This document shows, in pieces, positions 34,337 through 44,532 of a DNA stretch of 64,000 nucleotides. The translations under genes were made by a program, and so were the position numbers. Source of the stretch: Pseudobdellovibrionaceae bacterium (GTDB taxonomy: Bacteria; Bdellovibrionota; Bdellovibrionia; Bdellovibrionales; UBA1609); assembly GCA_020635075.1 (NCBI GenBank), contig JACKAM010000002.1:124001-188000 (forward strand), in the 5' to 3' direction. Each line of letters opens with the position of its first letter. Position 1 is the first letter of the stretch. The notes below the pieces were generated by a model. It saw only the letters and a program-made list of their open reading frames with translations. It did not search any database and was not told where the DNA came from.

Positions 34337-36322
34337 TTAATGATCATTTCGATCGTCGTGGTTATTATTGTTCCCGGACCAGGCTGGTTTGTTCAGACCT
34401 TCCAGCTGCCCTCGAATCATCATCAAGAATACCTTTTCTTCATCCAGAGCCTGAGCTTCGTACTTAGCCAAAAGTTCCTTGGCCCGGTTGATTAGACTCC
34501 ATTCCCAAATGTTTTCACTCAGACGCAATTTTAAGAATGATTCCCAGGCCGTGCGGATGATTTCGTCATCACGAATCAGACCGGGATAAGGATCATATCC
34601 GTCAAGATAGTCCAAAACGGGCTCCGCCAGCTCACCTGCTCCATGAAGTCCAACCGCCTTCATGGCAGCCCATTCGATTTCTAAATTTGACGAATGGCGC
34701 ACAAATCTGGCGATCATTTCCACATCTTTTTCATTGGAGTACATGGCCATAACTACTAATGCATCTGCAGCGCTCTGGTGGGGGATGAATCCTGTGGACT
34801 CGTCATAGACCTTCAAAATTTGCCGGGCATTGACCCATGTTTGTCGTTCACGGATAAGATCTGTCCTCTGTTGAACGAGTTCTTCTTCAACCTGTTTGGA
34901 AACTCCAGCAAGTATGGTGTGCAGAAAGCGGGTCACCTTTTCACTGATATCAAGATACTGTTTGCGGAAGTCCTTCTCACGCTTGCCATCCACTTCCTTA
35001 CACAAGTGATCCGCCCGTTCGACAAGATACTGTCCCATCATTTGCATATTTTTTGACTGGTTGGCCTGGGCCTCCCGCTCGCGGGCGCGGAAGATATTGA
35101 CATTTTGATCATCTAGCTGGCCGCGGACCATTTCTACAAAACCAGGATCAAGGGCCGCCAAGCCGCTGTCAATTAGAGCCGCCAACTCGGCCTCCGTCTG
35201 AAGCATATCTGACAGCATATTTTTCCCAGTTTTACTGAGCACAAAGCTCACCCCTTCTTTTGCAGCTTTCAACAGGATGGTGAATGGGAAGGGAACAAAG
35301 ATTGCCCCCGTGTTGGCACCCAGATCCATAAGATGTTTATAGATCTTGCGTTTTTTGATTCTTGTGTCGTCCGTAAGATCCATTGCCGTTACGCGGGTCC
35401 GGGCCTGGCCAATCCCGTAGATGCCCAGTGGGATCAACTCTCTGCCGGAAGCATCCTTAATTCGCCGCATATCTTTGATGTCCAGGAACAAATCGTCCAG
35501 CTCACGGGCTTGGGGCACACTCGGGTCGTAGTAGACAACAACAAAGTCCCGTAGAATCGGCTTGGCAACGAGGCCCTCTCTGTTAACGGCCCCCAAAAGG
35601 GTTCCAAAAGCCTGAGAGCGGTTGGCGCGCCGGGCATTGAGCTGGTAGTGATAAACCAGCTCCTCAAAACCCTCTGATATCAATAGTCCCTTCAGGCTGT
35701 ATTCAGATCCTACAGCCATAATGCGCTCAATCTCAGAAGGAGGAATCATTCCCAAAAGACTCTTGTTTTCTGTCTCCAAAAGTAGACGAAGTTTGTAAAG
35801 ACTTTTGGTCCGGGCATATTCTTTCTTGTTACGATAGGCATCCACAAACTGATCAGCTGTCAGGTAAAAAAGTGGTCCGACAACAGGTACCTTGTCAAAG
35901 ACGGAGCTCAGGAAGTCCCAAAATGTCCAAAGGAGAATTTCTTTCTTGATCTTCTCATACTCTATAATTGCCGGCGGCGGACCTGGTACCACCTCCCAAG
36001 AGCTATCCCGACTGTTATTGAAGTCGTCCTTTTTGTAGTGCTCCTTGTAAGGAAGGGAGTAGTCCCAAATCGTCCGGACCTTTGGGATGATCCCCGGATA
36101 AGTGTCGTCAAACTTGTCTCTCAGGAAGGCCAGTTGGGTGTTGAATTGACCATTTTCCCCTGGGATTCCAATTTCTACAACTTCGACCCCACAACTTACA
36201 GGGCTATTGGGATGCAGCCGAGCCTGCAAAGATGGCTGGCGCAAACTCCAAAGTGGGACCGCCCCCCCGACTAACCCAATAATAAGGATAGCCATCGTTA
36301 GAAATTTTTTACGATTTTTCAC
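34337..36322 (-). CDS. Membrane-anchored HEAT-like repeat protein, function unknown
   Basis: This 661-residue protein has an N-terminal signal or anchor (about residues 7-28), then a charged region, a hydrophobic segment near residue 345 (AIFVPFPFTILLKAA) and a long helical stretch. The C-terminal 150 residues contain HEAT-like repeats (SAADALVVMAMYSNEKDVEM, then EIEWAAMKAVGLHGAGELAE). No catalytic motif is seen. The GTG start follows GAGGTAGAG. It lies 29 bases before the phosphatase-superfamily gene on the same strand, so the two probably act together in the envelope. Confidence 0.6.
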   Translation of the reverse strand: MKNRKKFLTMAILIIGLVGGAVPLWSLRQPSLQARLHPNSPVSCGVEVVEIGIPGENGQFNTQLAFLRDKFDDTYPGIIPKVRTIWDYSLPYKEHYKKDDFNNSRDSSWEVVPGPPPAIIEYEKIKKEILLWTFWDFLSSVFDKVPVVGPLFYLTADQFVDAYRNKKEYARTKSLYKLRLLLETENKSLLGMIPPSEIERIMAVGSEYSLKGLLISEGFEELVYHYQLNARRANRSQAFGTLLGAVNREGLVAKPILRDFVVVYYDPSVPQARELDDLFLDIKDMRRIKDASGRELIPLGIYGIGQARTRVTAMDLTDDTRIKKRKIYKHLMDLGANTGAIFVPFPFTILLKAAKEGVSFVLSKTGKNMLSDMLQTEAELAALIDSGLAALDPGFVEMVRGQLDDQNVNIFRAREREAQANQSKNMQMMGQYLVERADHLCKEVDGKREKDFRKQYLDISEKVTRFLHTILAGVSKQVEEELVQQRTDLIRERQTWVNARQILKVYDESTGFIPHQSAADALVVMAMYSNEKDVEMIARFVRHSSNLEIEWAAMKAVGLHGAGELAEPVLDYLDGYDPYPGLIRDDEIIRTAWESFLKLRLSENIWEWSLINRAKELLAKYEAQALDEEKVFLMMIRGQLEGLNKPAWSGNNNNHDDRNDH

Positions 36323-36538
36323 CTCTACCTCACCGTTGGGATAGAGCTCTGCAAGGATACGGCCAAAACACTGAGGAGGTCATGGCCAGGGGCTGGTGGC
36401 AGCCAAACCCCATTGTTTTGAACTTCAGACTAAAGGACCCTGTGGAATTTTCATCACCGTTTACAAAGTGGCCTATGAAAAAAAGCCGGGTAAATAGTCC
36501 CTGCACGAAAATCGAACGGTGACCAAGGCCGAGCATCC

Positions 36539-39500
36539 CTAAAAAAGTTCGGGAAATAGTTTCACAAGCTGGGCTTCACTCGGAGCCTGTCGGAAATGTG
36601 ATTTCCCAGTTAAAGGATACACCACAGCCAGTCGGATCTCTTCTTTGATCCCCAATTTTCTCAAGGCCACGGAATAAAGACTCAATTGATGAAGGGCCTT
36701 ATCCAGGTATTTCTCTGACCCAGACTTATAGTCGATCAACCAAACCTGACCCTCAGAGTCCCTCCCCCACAGATCGATCTGACCCTCCAGAATTCCCTTA
36801 GCAGTAGGAACTTGAAATCCCCACTCAACCTCTCCACCCTGAATCAAATCTCTCATCGGGGGCTCCTGACAAGAGCGGACATAGTCGATGGCGGTGCGGG
36901 CCTTACTTGCCTGAGGGCCAAACCATTCTTCGGCCGCAGCTGAACAATCAAAATCCCAATCAAAGTGCAGAGTCTCCATCAAACGATGAATGAGAATTCC
37001 CTCATTACTCGCCTGAACTCTCGACTGCACCTCCTCTGCACCGGGACGTAGCTGTTCCATCTGCGGAAGTTCAAGCTTTTCCTCCAAATACTCACTCACT
37101 GAAAACTTGGGCCCCATTTCATGGCTCGTCGGATCTTCTGGATGCATCGCCTTTTCAGGAACACTTTGCTGGAGATCCCGATCGCCAAGATTTGTCTCAA
37201 CGGACCAAGGCCCCAACTCCACTTCAAAGCAATAGCTTGGACGCTTGATCTGACCCGGCTCTCTAACCCATCCGTTCAATTTTTCTGCCCACGAATTGGA
37301 TTGCACCTTTTCGCTCCAACTGCAAAAGACAGTGTCCTTAGCCCGAGTGAGCGCCACATACAAGAGTCGTTCGGATTCTTCCATCTCCCGGGTATGGCGG
37401 CGGGCTTGGTCTACCAGTGCAGGCAGACTGTGAATCTTTTCTCCATCCAAGGGGCTTCTTCGCGACACCGCCCAGATTCCACTTTCCTCCTCCAGGCCAA
37501 AAGAGGGAGAAGCTTTGGCCCTGTTGCCACGGTCACACCTGGGCAAGAGAACATGAGGAAACTGCAAGCCTTTGGATGAGTGAATTGTCATCAGGTTGAT
37601 TCGATCAGGCTCCAACGCGGTGACCGCATCGCTTTCCGAAGACTCTTCATCGGGACTCAACTCCCTACCTAACCGATCTGAAAGATCAATGAAACGGGAA
37701 CCCGGTTTGCGCTCCAGCTCTACCACCTGCTTTATAAACTTCCAAAGATTCGCCTCACGCCGTCCGGTGCCATCATATTGGAAACTCAGACTGAAAACTC
37801 CATCGTCTAGGATCGCACGTCTGACGGCCCAGGCCACACCGGTGGAGTGTGACATTTGCAGATAGGACTTTAATCTTCTGACCGCAGGACAGTCTCCAGC
37901 ACGGTCGATAAGCTTTTGCCACAGTGACCCTTCCCCAGAAGACATGATGTGGGCGAGCTCATCATCGCTCACTCTAAAAAAGGGCGACCGCACCAAGGTA
38001 AACAAATTAGCATCATCATGAACATTAAGAAAAAACCGAACCAAAGACATGGCATCGCGAATTTCTCGGCGGTCATAAAATCCACTGGCAGCATGAAGGT
38101 GAATCGGGTAACCGACTGCCTGTAGCTTACGAGCCAAGTCAGCTAGGTGCCCATTGGTGCGGCCGAGAATACAGATGTCCTGAAACTCCGCCTTACCAGA
38201 CCTAAGCCTTTCGATATGATGAATGATCGCCGCCAGTTCTGAGTTTTCCAGCCCCTCAACCTCTCCGTCGTAGTCCTTGCCAACGGCAAAATAGGCAACG
38301 GGCTGATCGGTATTCAAATCTGGAGACCTGGGCTCCATGGGCCTAAATTGAGAGCCCAGCCCGCGAAACACATCATTAAAGAATAATAACAGTGAGGGTT
38401 GCGAACGATAATTTACGGCCTTTTCCCTTTGATCTCCTCCTTTGGAACCAATGACCTTCCATCGTTCCTGGAAGACCTCACTTCGAGCTCCGCGAAACAG
38501 ATAAATGGACTGCTGGGGATCGCCCACCACAAAGGCCTTGCGGTCGCCGATTAACAAATCCAGTAATTCAACCTGAAGCGGGCTTGTATCCTGAAACTCA
38601 TCGATCAGCCAATAATCCCACTCCTGAGAAAAAGCTTCTCCCACCTGAGGGAACTTGCGTAAACTATCCCGAGCCAGCAACTCAAGATCTCCCATCTCCA
38701 GCTGGCCCGTCGAACGCTTGTGGTGGGTAAAATTCTCGTGAAACAAATCTGCCACAGACTGAAAACGAACCGCCAACTCAACAAGCTCATTCCAGGAAGA
38801 AGCACCGACTCCTTCTTTTTCCAACAATGCTTTCAGGGACTTCAGATCCTCATCCAGTTTTTCCTTGAGCTCAGGACTGAAGGCCGCCGGAGACGTTTTA
38901 CTGGAAAAATTGGGCTTCCTCCCCAATGCCTCATTGGCGGTTTCAATTGCCGTCCAATGAGTCTCATTTTGCACCCTCTCGATGGCGACAAAAAGTCTTT
39001 CCAAGCCAGTGAAGTAGATCTGCCACTTTTCGTTATCGGTTTGCTCCCTAGCTTGGGAAATAATCTCGCGAAGGGATAGAACCAGGGGGTAGACCAGTGC
39101 CCGAAACAATTCTCCACAATCGGTTAGCTGAAGGGCCCGCGCTTCTGGATACTGCAGCTTCATCTCGTGATAGCTCCTCAACATACCTACCAGCTCATTC
39201 ACCGACCAGATTTCAACCAAGTCTGATGCTTCCGCACTCTCCAAAAGCTGTTTGCGAAACACTGTCTTTGCCAGGCGAAATCCATCCGCCTCGGAAAGTA
39301 TTTTGAATCCCGTGTCCAATTCCAAAAGGTGGCCATAACGACGCAGAAATAGGCTTAGGACGCCGTGAATGGTGGAGATATGAAGGTTTGACCGGCTCGA
39401 AACATAATCAAGAAAGTCATTTCGGCCTGTAGCGACGGCACCTGCCACCAATCTTTCTCTCAGTTCCTGAGTGGCCTTACGGGTAAATGTGGTCACCACG

Positions 39501-39637
39501 ATCCTCGGAAAGCGCCCCTGGCTATGATCAAAACTCAGAGCCGTCTCCATAACTGTTTTAGTCAGGGTCGTGGTCTTTCCCGCTCCCGCACCGGCCCGAA
39601 CGATCTGATGGTTCAATTCAAATGGGGCGCTCGACAT
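36539..39637 (-). CDS. addA: AddA-type helicase-nuclease subunit
   Basis: This UvrD-family helicase of about 1032 residues has Walker A GAGAGKTTTL, Walker B LIDEFQDTSPLQ, GDPQQSIYLFRGA and motif IV-VI segments including TIHSSKGLQFPHVLLPR and LLYVALTRAKD. The C-terminal nuclease domain has EGQIDLWG and VWLIDYKSGSE. With AddB it resects double-strand breaks up to Chi sites. The start at 39637 has GGAGAGG 4 bases upstream; ATG 39649 and TTG 39655 are alternatives. The start lies within the 3' end of addB. It is shorter than Bacillus AddA, about 1230 residues. Confidence 0.9.
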   Translation of the reverse strand: MSSAPFELNHQIVRAGAGAGKTTTLTKTVMETALSFDHSQGRFPRIVVTTFTRKATQELRERLVAGAVATGRNDFLDYVSSRSNLHISTIHGVLSLFLRRYGHLLELDTGFKILSEADGFRLAKTVFRKQLLESAEASDLVEIWSVNELVGMLRSYHEMKLQYPEARALQLTDCGELFRALVYPLVLSLREIISQAREQTDNEKWQIYFTGLERLFVAIERVQNETHWTAIETANEALGRKPNFSSKTSPAAFSPELKEKLDEDLKSLKALLEKEGVGASSWNELVELAVRFQSVADLFHENFTHHKRSTGQLEMGDLELLARDSLRKFPQVGEAFSQEWDYWLIDEFQDTSPLQVELLDLLIGDRKAFVVGDPQQSIYLFRGARSEVFQERWKVIGSKGGDQREKAVNYRSQPSLLLFFNDVFRGLGSQFRPMEPRSPDLNTDQPVAYFAVGKDYDGEVEGLENSELAAIIHHIERLRSGKAEFQDICILGRTNGHLADLARKLQAVGYPIHLHAASGFYDRREIRDAMSLVRFFLNVHDDANLFTLVRSPFFRVSDDELAHIMSSGEGSLWQKLIDRAGDCPAVRRLKSYLQMSHSTGVAWAVRRAILDDGVFSLSFQYDGTGRREANLWKFIKQVVELERKPGSRFIDLSDRLGRELSPDEESSESDAVTALEPDRINLMTIHSSKGLQFPHVLLPRCDRGNRAKASPSFGLEEESGIWAVSRRSPLDGEKIHSLPALVDQARRHTREMEESERLLYVALTRAKDTVFCSWSEKVQSNSWAEKLNGWVREPGQIKRPSYCFEVELGPWSVETNLGDRDLQQSVPEKAMHPEDPTSHEMGPKFSVSEYLEEKLELPQMEQLRPGAEEVQSRVQASNEGILIHRLMETLHFDWDFDCSAAAEEWFGPQASKARTAIDYVRSCQEPPMRDLIQGGEVEWGFQVPTAKGILEGQIDLWGRDSEGQVWLIDYKSGSEKYLDKALHQLSLYSVALRKLGIKEEIRLAVVYPLTGKSHFRQAPSEAQLVKLFPELF

Positions 39638-42366
39638 AATCCTCTCCATCGACAACCTTGGCAGGTGGTATCTGGGTCCTTGGGGTGTGGCTTGAAATCT
39701 CCGGCTAAAATAGCCCCCATCGTCTGATCCACCACATGCACGACCCCTTCAATCAAGGCCTCGCGACCTGCAGTATCCAGCTTTTGAGATCGACCAGAGA
39801 TTTCAATGAAGCCCTCAATTCCCTCATCAGTGACAAAGCCCTTGTTGCGGTCCATTGTCTTGGTCACATAGTACAAGGCTCCTACCACCTCCCCGGGACC
39901 TAATTGCGAAAACCCGAGACTCAGCCAATGGGAATAAAGGCTGAGCTGAAGGGAGTTATTGTTCAACCATGACTTGTGGTAGGTAAGTCCGTAGGGAGAA
40001 GACTTGTAATCCAGGACCACAAAGTGCCCGTCTCCATCGACATCCACCCGATCCACAAATCCCCGAAAGAGAATCCCCTCCTGATCTTCTGAAACAAATT
40101 TTTTCTCCTTCGGGTTCCATCGGCACTTGACCTTAAGCTCCCGACCCACGGTTTGGGTTTTGGGATAATTGGCTCGCCAGGCAGTTTCAAAACTGACAAA
40201 CCGATCGGCCATATCCACCATCTTGCTCTTCAATGGCGGCCACAGGCGCTCGTCCGCAAGAATCAATTCACTTTCGGTTCGCGCTTGATCCACCGCCTCT
40301 CCAAGTTCCTCCCGTGTGTAGGCCGAACGAAACACCTCCCCCCGAGTGAGGATCTCGAACAACTTGTGCATTAAGCTTCCCTTGGACATGTGATCCACAT
40401 CCATGTCCAACTCTGGGGTGTCGGACAATCGAAATATTTTTGCTGCGGCAACATTAAACGGACACTCCAGATAGGATTCCAGCTGGGAGACCGATAAAGA
40501 TAGATCAAGATTGGCACCAAAACCTGGGATCGGCTGAACTCCCAATTCTCTGGGAAGCTCGGTCTCGATGCTCGCATGCAAATCCTCGGTCCACCCCTCC
40601 ACCTGGGCCATCTCCCGGATGTCAACTGACTGCAAGGTATCCCAGCGGCACTTGGGTGGAATGGTGCACTTCTCCCAATCAGGATTCTCATCCATCGCCC
40701 TACGTAGCCACAACATCGCTGGGGCCTGTATGGTCCCGGCAAAATCCACCGTCGGTGTTGAAAGAACTGCCTCGCTCCAGGTGCGGTCCAACATCCACTC
40801 CGCCTCAAACTCAGCCTGCATACGATCCGGATGGTTGAGAAAAAATCCCATATCCCGTTCCAAAGACAGCACATCACTCAACAAAATCCCCGTGGTCTCT
40901 GTCCTTCTCATTCCATCTTCGGTCAAACCCATAACCCAAATATGGGAGGCATCGACCCACTCGCCTGAGGAGAGGTTCAAGAGCTGAATGCCTTTCCCCA
41001 GTCCCCTTCCCACTTTTACTTCAATGCGGGCACAAAGCTTTTCGGTAAAACTCACCCAGTTTCGCAAACTCAATCGTGTACTATAGGGACAATCCTGAAG
41101 AAACTGATGAAATATCCCTTCCAACTGATCCGTCACTTCCTTCGTTGGCCAGCGGCGCAACGCCCAAGCCACAAATTCGTCTCGAAGCATTAGATTTTGC
41201 GGGTTGCCGTGGATGTCAAACAGGCGCTGGACCTGATCATCCCTTTTGAGGTCTTCCACGTCATAGTAAATTGAAAACAATCGACGAAAGTCATCAAAGG
41301 CCAATCGTCGTTCAGACTCAGACCGGAAGGCCGTTAGTTCAATGTCGGCACTACTCCCAAGTCCAGCATCCATGCGCAAATGAGCCAACCAGCGAATAAC
41401 ATCAGGAAAGGATTGGAGTGTAACCAAGTGATCCTTGCCCGCCGGGATCCCCTCTTTGGCTAAATACTCAGACAACACTGGCCAGTAGGTTTCCACATCC
41501 GGAGCCATAAGCACAATCGCTGAAGGGGCCACCCCTTGCTTGAGCCACTCTCGCACCGCCATGACAGCGGCCTTGATTTCGGCGAGCATGGTGGAATACC
41601 GGTGAAAAGCGTAACCTTTAACTGTCGGGGTTTCTGCCCTCTTAGGGGTCTGAATCGACTGTCCCAACTTCTCTTTTAGAACTCGATACCCACGCAGAGA
41701 CTTATCAAACCGACCACGCCATTGTTCTCCGGGAGTGACGATGAAAACATCTGAGCTTCCACTTAGCCCCCACAACACCTCTGCCTCAACAGCACTAAGT
41801 TCACTACCAAGATCCACAAAGAGTCGCCGGGACCAGGTCAACCTTGGCCCGCTCCAATTTGAAAGCCAGGCGCTCACCCAAGGGGAAGGAACCAAGTTCT
41901 TTTCCTCAAATTGACTCCAAGCCCACTTGGACAAGTTATACCAATGGCCCCAACGAACCAGGCTGTCCGAGTGATCTCCCCACCACTCCTGCAGAATCTC
42001 TTCACCCTGATTATGGGTCAAAATGGGTAGAAGTTGAGCTGTATAGGCAAAAAGATTTTGAGCAGTTCCGGGCGACTTTGCCCATTCATACTCCGATTCT
42101 TCTAACCACTGGCCAAGAAGGGACCTAGCTAAATCGGCGGAAATCACGCGGGCACCTGGCGAGCAACGCACCAAAAATTTGCGCCAAAGCTCACTGACCC
42201 GCAAGACCGAGTCCTCCGCTAACACCATTCCTTGGCGCAAAAACCGTTTTTGGATTTCCAACTTGGATTTGAGATCAGAGACCAACCATGTGTCTCTGCT
42301 GGGATCAAAGTCTTCGAAAAGTTTTTGTTTTTGGTGGGGATGGTGAACTTCCCTTAACTCAAGCAT
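39613..42366 (-). CDS. addB: AddB-type helicase-like nuclease subunit with Fe-S staple cysteines
   Basis: This 917-residue protein lacks a classical Walker A in its N-terminal helicase-like domain, as in many proteobacterial AddB proteins. The C-terminal nuclease has FRGFVDRVDVDGDGHFVVLDYKSS. Four Cys that hold a 4Fe-4S cluster in AddB and Cas4 are present: C635 in LECPFN, then C902, C905 and C911 as CQGCRWRGLC at the end. It partners AddA in double-strand-break repair. The two genes overlap by about 25 bases. It is shorter than Bacillus AddB, about 1170 residues. Confidence 0.88.
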   Translation of the reverse strand: MLELREVHHPHQKQKLFEDFDPSRDTWLVSDLKSKLEIQKRFLRQGMVLAEDSVLRVSELWRKFLVRCSPGARVISADLARSLLGQWLEESEYEWAKSPGTAQNLFAYTAQLLPILTHNQGEEILQEWWGDHSDSLVRWGHWYNLSKWAWSQFEEKNLVPSPWVSAWLSNWSGPRLTWSRRLFVDLGSELSAVEAEVLWGLSGSSDVFIVTPGEQWRGRFDKSLRGYRVLKEKLGQSIQTPKRAETPTVKGYAFHRYSTMLAEIKAAVMAVREWLKQGVAPSAIVLMAPDVETYWPVLSEYLAKEGIPAGKDHLVTLQSFPDVIRWLAHLRMDAGLGSSADIELTAFRSESERRLAFDDFRRLFSIYYDVEDLKRDDQVQRLFDIHGNPQNLMLRDEFVAWALRRWPTKEVTDQLEGIFHQFLQDCPYSTRLSLRNWVSFTEKLCARIEVKVGRGLGKGIQLLNLSSGEWVDASHIWVMGLTEDGMRRTETTGILLSDVLSLERDMGFFLNHPDRMQAEFEAEWMLDRTWSEAVLSTPTVDFAGTIQAPAMLWLRRAMDENPDWEKCTIPPKCRWDTLQSVDIREMAQVEGWTEDLHASIETELPRELGVQPIPGFGANLDLSLSVSQLESYLECPFNVAAAKIFRLSDTPELDMDVDHMSKGSLMHKLFEILTRGEVFRSAYTREELGEAVDQARTESELILADERLWPPLKSKMVDMADRFVSFETAWRANYPKTQTVGRELKVKCRWNPKEKKFVSEDQEGILFRGFVDRVDVDGDGHFVVLDYKSSPYGLTYHKSWLNNNSLQLSLYSHWLSLGFSQLGPGEVVGALYYVTKTMDRNKGFVTDEGIEGFIEISGRSQKLDTAGREALIEGVVHVVDQTMGAILAGDFKPHPKDPDTTCQGCRWRGLCRAPHLN

Positions 42367-42394
42367 GGACTAAATTCCCAGCAGTTCTCCCCGG

Positions 42395-43558
42395 TCACCG
42401 CCGTTGCTTAAGCCGCTTCCCCCCCCATACGCTACCACGGCCACTGCCGCCGTCCCCGTCGCCAAGAAAACCGAATCCCATGTCGAAACCCAACTCTAAC
42501 GTGAGCTGGACAACATAGCGACGGTCCTCCAATTGGCCAGGGTACTCTCCCATTTCAACGCCATAGGTGGCTGCGTCCACGCGCAAAAGGCCTAAGCTCA
42601 GGCCGGCTCCCAAGGTGTAATAACCTTGATAAAACCCAGCTCGAATATCCACCAAGGGTAGACCCAATTCAACACCCAAGTGGATTTTTTTCCCGAGTTG
42701 TTCGTCATTACGGTTCAAGTGCTTGACCTCAAGCGCCGGAGTGACGCTGATCAATCCCGCATCAATCGCTAGGGCAGCACCGATGGCCATATCATCTTCG
42801 TCAGGCGGAGGGGCTTCCGCATCACCCTCAGCGGTAAATTTGGTTTTACCGACATTACGCCACACAAAACTAAGTGTGGGAGCCACCGGTCCCGGCACCT
42901 TGATGTTTATGCCAATGTCCGCAGCATATCCGGTGCCTTCTTTTTCAATGTTGCTGGAAATACTATCCGGATCAAGACTTGCAATAAAGCTCGGACCAAA
43001 TGGAGCGCGAGCTCCCGTCCGAGTAATTCGTCTGATCACACCACCGACGTGAAACATGGGGAGGATCGGTACTCCAAAACCCAACGCATAGCCGAAGTCA
43101 TTAATGACGTTAATGTCCATATTGGGATAGACCGGATTATTCACCTCAAGGCTGGCGTCCAAATGATCGTAAACTGCAAATCCAAAGTACGGAAAGGTAA
43201 TAGCTGATTTTCCCATTCCAGCCGCCCACACCCTTTCTCCGTAGAGCCCCTTAACAGTATCCGAAAAGGTACCACTCCCCTGAAGATCCTGAAGCTTGTC
43301 CGCCACTTCAACACCGCTAGCGCCAACGATGAGATCAAAAATCGTCCAGTTGATTCCTCCGATTTGAGCCAGTCCTGCTGGGTTGTAGAACATGGAATCC
43401 GCATCGCGGACAACGGCCGCATAGGCATTTCCCATGCCTAAAGCCCGCACCGAATTGGAGGCCTGAAACAACTCAGCGCCCTGAGACAATCCTGGCCACA
43501 AGGCTCCCAACAACAGCGGCAGGGCAATCAAAATAACAATGACTATTCGTCTTAACAA
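42395..43558 (-). CDS. PorV/FadL-like outer-membrane barrel (paralogue 1)
   Basis: This protein of about 387 residues reads from a TTG at 43558, three bases after GGAGAG, giving the signal peptide LLRRIVIVILIALPLLLGAL. Longer readings run into the upstream gene. The mature N-terminus SVRALGMGNAYAAVVRDADS with FYNPAGLA and the C-terminal ATYGVEMGEYPGQLEDRRY are shared with the barrels at 44.5 and 47.2 kb. The family is the large-barrel group including PorV/PorQ and FadL-type transporters. It follows the Cys-containing lipoprotein gene by 17 bases. A transport or assembly role is possible. Confidence 0.7.
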   Translation of the reverse strand: MLRRIVIVILIALPLLLGALWPGLSQGAELFQASNSVRALGMGNAYAAVVRDADSMFYNPAGLAQIGGINWTIFDLIVGASGVEVADKLQDLQGSGTFSDTVKGLYGERVWAAGMGKSAITFPYFGFAVYDHLDASLEVNNPVYPNMDINVINDFGYALGFGVPILPMFHVGGVIRRITRTGARAPFGPSFIASLDPDSISSNIEKEGTGYAADIGINIKVPGPVAPTLSFVWRNVGKTKFTAEGDAEAPPPDEDDMAIGAALAIDAGLISVTPALEVKHLNRNDEQLGKKIHLGVELGLPLVDIRAGFYQGYYTLGAGLSLGLLRVDAATYGVEMGEYPGQLEDRRYVVQLTLELGFDMGFGFLGDGDGGSGRGSVWGGKRLKQRR

Positions 43559-43575
43559 TCTCTCTCCATTGAGAT

Positions 43576-44427
43576 CTAGGGACACAAACAGTTGTCCAAG
43601 GTGTTGTTGCAGGAGCCAATCCCCACCCATTCATTGGCCTGAACGATCGACCGAATTCCTTTAACTTGGTTGGCATCGTAGGTCGCGGCCTCAGTAATGC
43701 TGCAGAAATCCAAGGCGGGGTTGATACCACTCAAGTCGTTGCACAGGTCCGTCAATGAGGTCAGCTGCCCACTGCCAATGGTACTCTGTCCACCAACCGC
43801 CCCCAGGCTGATCAGGGCCAAGGCCAGACCCGTTCCCACTTCGCGCACACTGGCCTCCGGGAAATTGGCGGCATCATCGGTGCAGGCATTCCACCCTCCA
43901 TCCGGATTACCATCAAAATCAGCCTTATCGGCGTGAGCTGAAATCGTGGCGCCAATTTTGGCAAAGCTCAAAAAGGCCATTAGAAGGTTTTCGTCCACTG
44001 TCCTTAGGGCCGCATCCGCACTTATTGCCTTGATAATAGTCTCTGCCGTTTTACAATCATCGCGATTGGCTGTTGTGACGTTCTTGTACTGTGCCATGAG
44101 AAACTTGAACAACAAACTTGGTAGAGTTCCGGCCATACTCTCTGCCAAGGCCAATAAGTCCAAACCACAACGGCCAGCGTAAGCTGAGGCATAGACCACA
44201 GCCACTTCACGCTTTGCCAAGTAGGCAGCTGACATACTGCTGAACTTGGAAATTGCGTCGTCCCATTCGCTGCTGTTGATGTGAATACGGGCAGCTTTGA
44301 ACAATGCCGCGTCTGTGTCGTCCTTAGCAAATTCAGAAAGAATGTTTTGACCGCAGCTCAAGCTCGTGATCAAGGAGATCAATAGCAATAGTCTTGGCCA
44401 AATATAAAAGGACCCTTTCGGCTTCAT
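43576..44427 (-). CDS. Cys-containing helical lipoprotein
   Basis: This 283-residue protein has a signal peptide with lipobox TSLSC at about residues 21-25. The mature part is largely helical with eight Cys spread through the sequence, including RCGLDLL, RDDCKTAE, DLCNDLSG, LDFCSI and SCNNTLDNCLCP. SD GGGAG is 6 bases before the ATG. It lies directly upstream of barrel paralogue 1 (same strand). No family is recognised. The Cys are probably disulfide-bonded in the periplasm. Confidence 0.65.
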   Translation of the reverse strand: MKPKGSFYIWPRLLLLISLITSLSCGQNILSEFAKDDTDAALFKAARIHINSSEWDDAISKFSSMSAAYLAKREVAVVYASAYAGRCGLDLLALAESMAGTLPSLLFKFLMAQYKNVTTANRDDCKTAETIIKAISADAALRTVDENLLMAFLSFAKIGATISAHADKADFDGNPDGGWNACTDDAANFPEASVREVGTGLALALISLGAVGGQSTIGSGQLTSLTDLCNDLSGINPALDFCSITEAATYDANQVKGIRSIVQANEWVGIGSCNNTLDNCLCP

Positions 44428-44532
44428 TCCAACTCCCGAAAATGGTTTTGTTTCTATATATTAGGATACTGAAAAATCAGCGATTGGAGACTGGACCCAG
44501 CCCTTCACTAGACAAAAGACGACAATGCCAGC

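Noticed and set aside
36330..36536. 68-residue open frame on the minus strand between addA and the HEAT-like gene
   Set aside because: No ribosome site, no domain, and no signal or coding-like composition; likely chance.
37121..37579. 152-residue plus-strand open frame opposite addA
   Set aside because: Antisense to a conserved helicase region; no domain or start signal.
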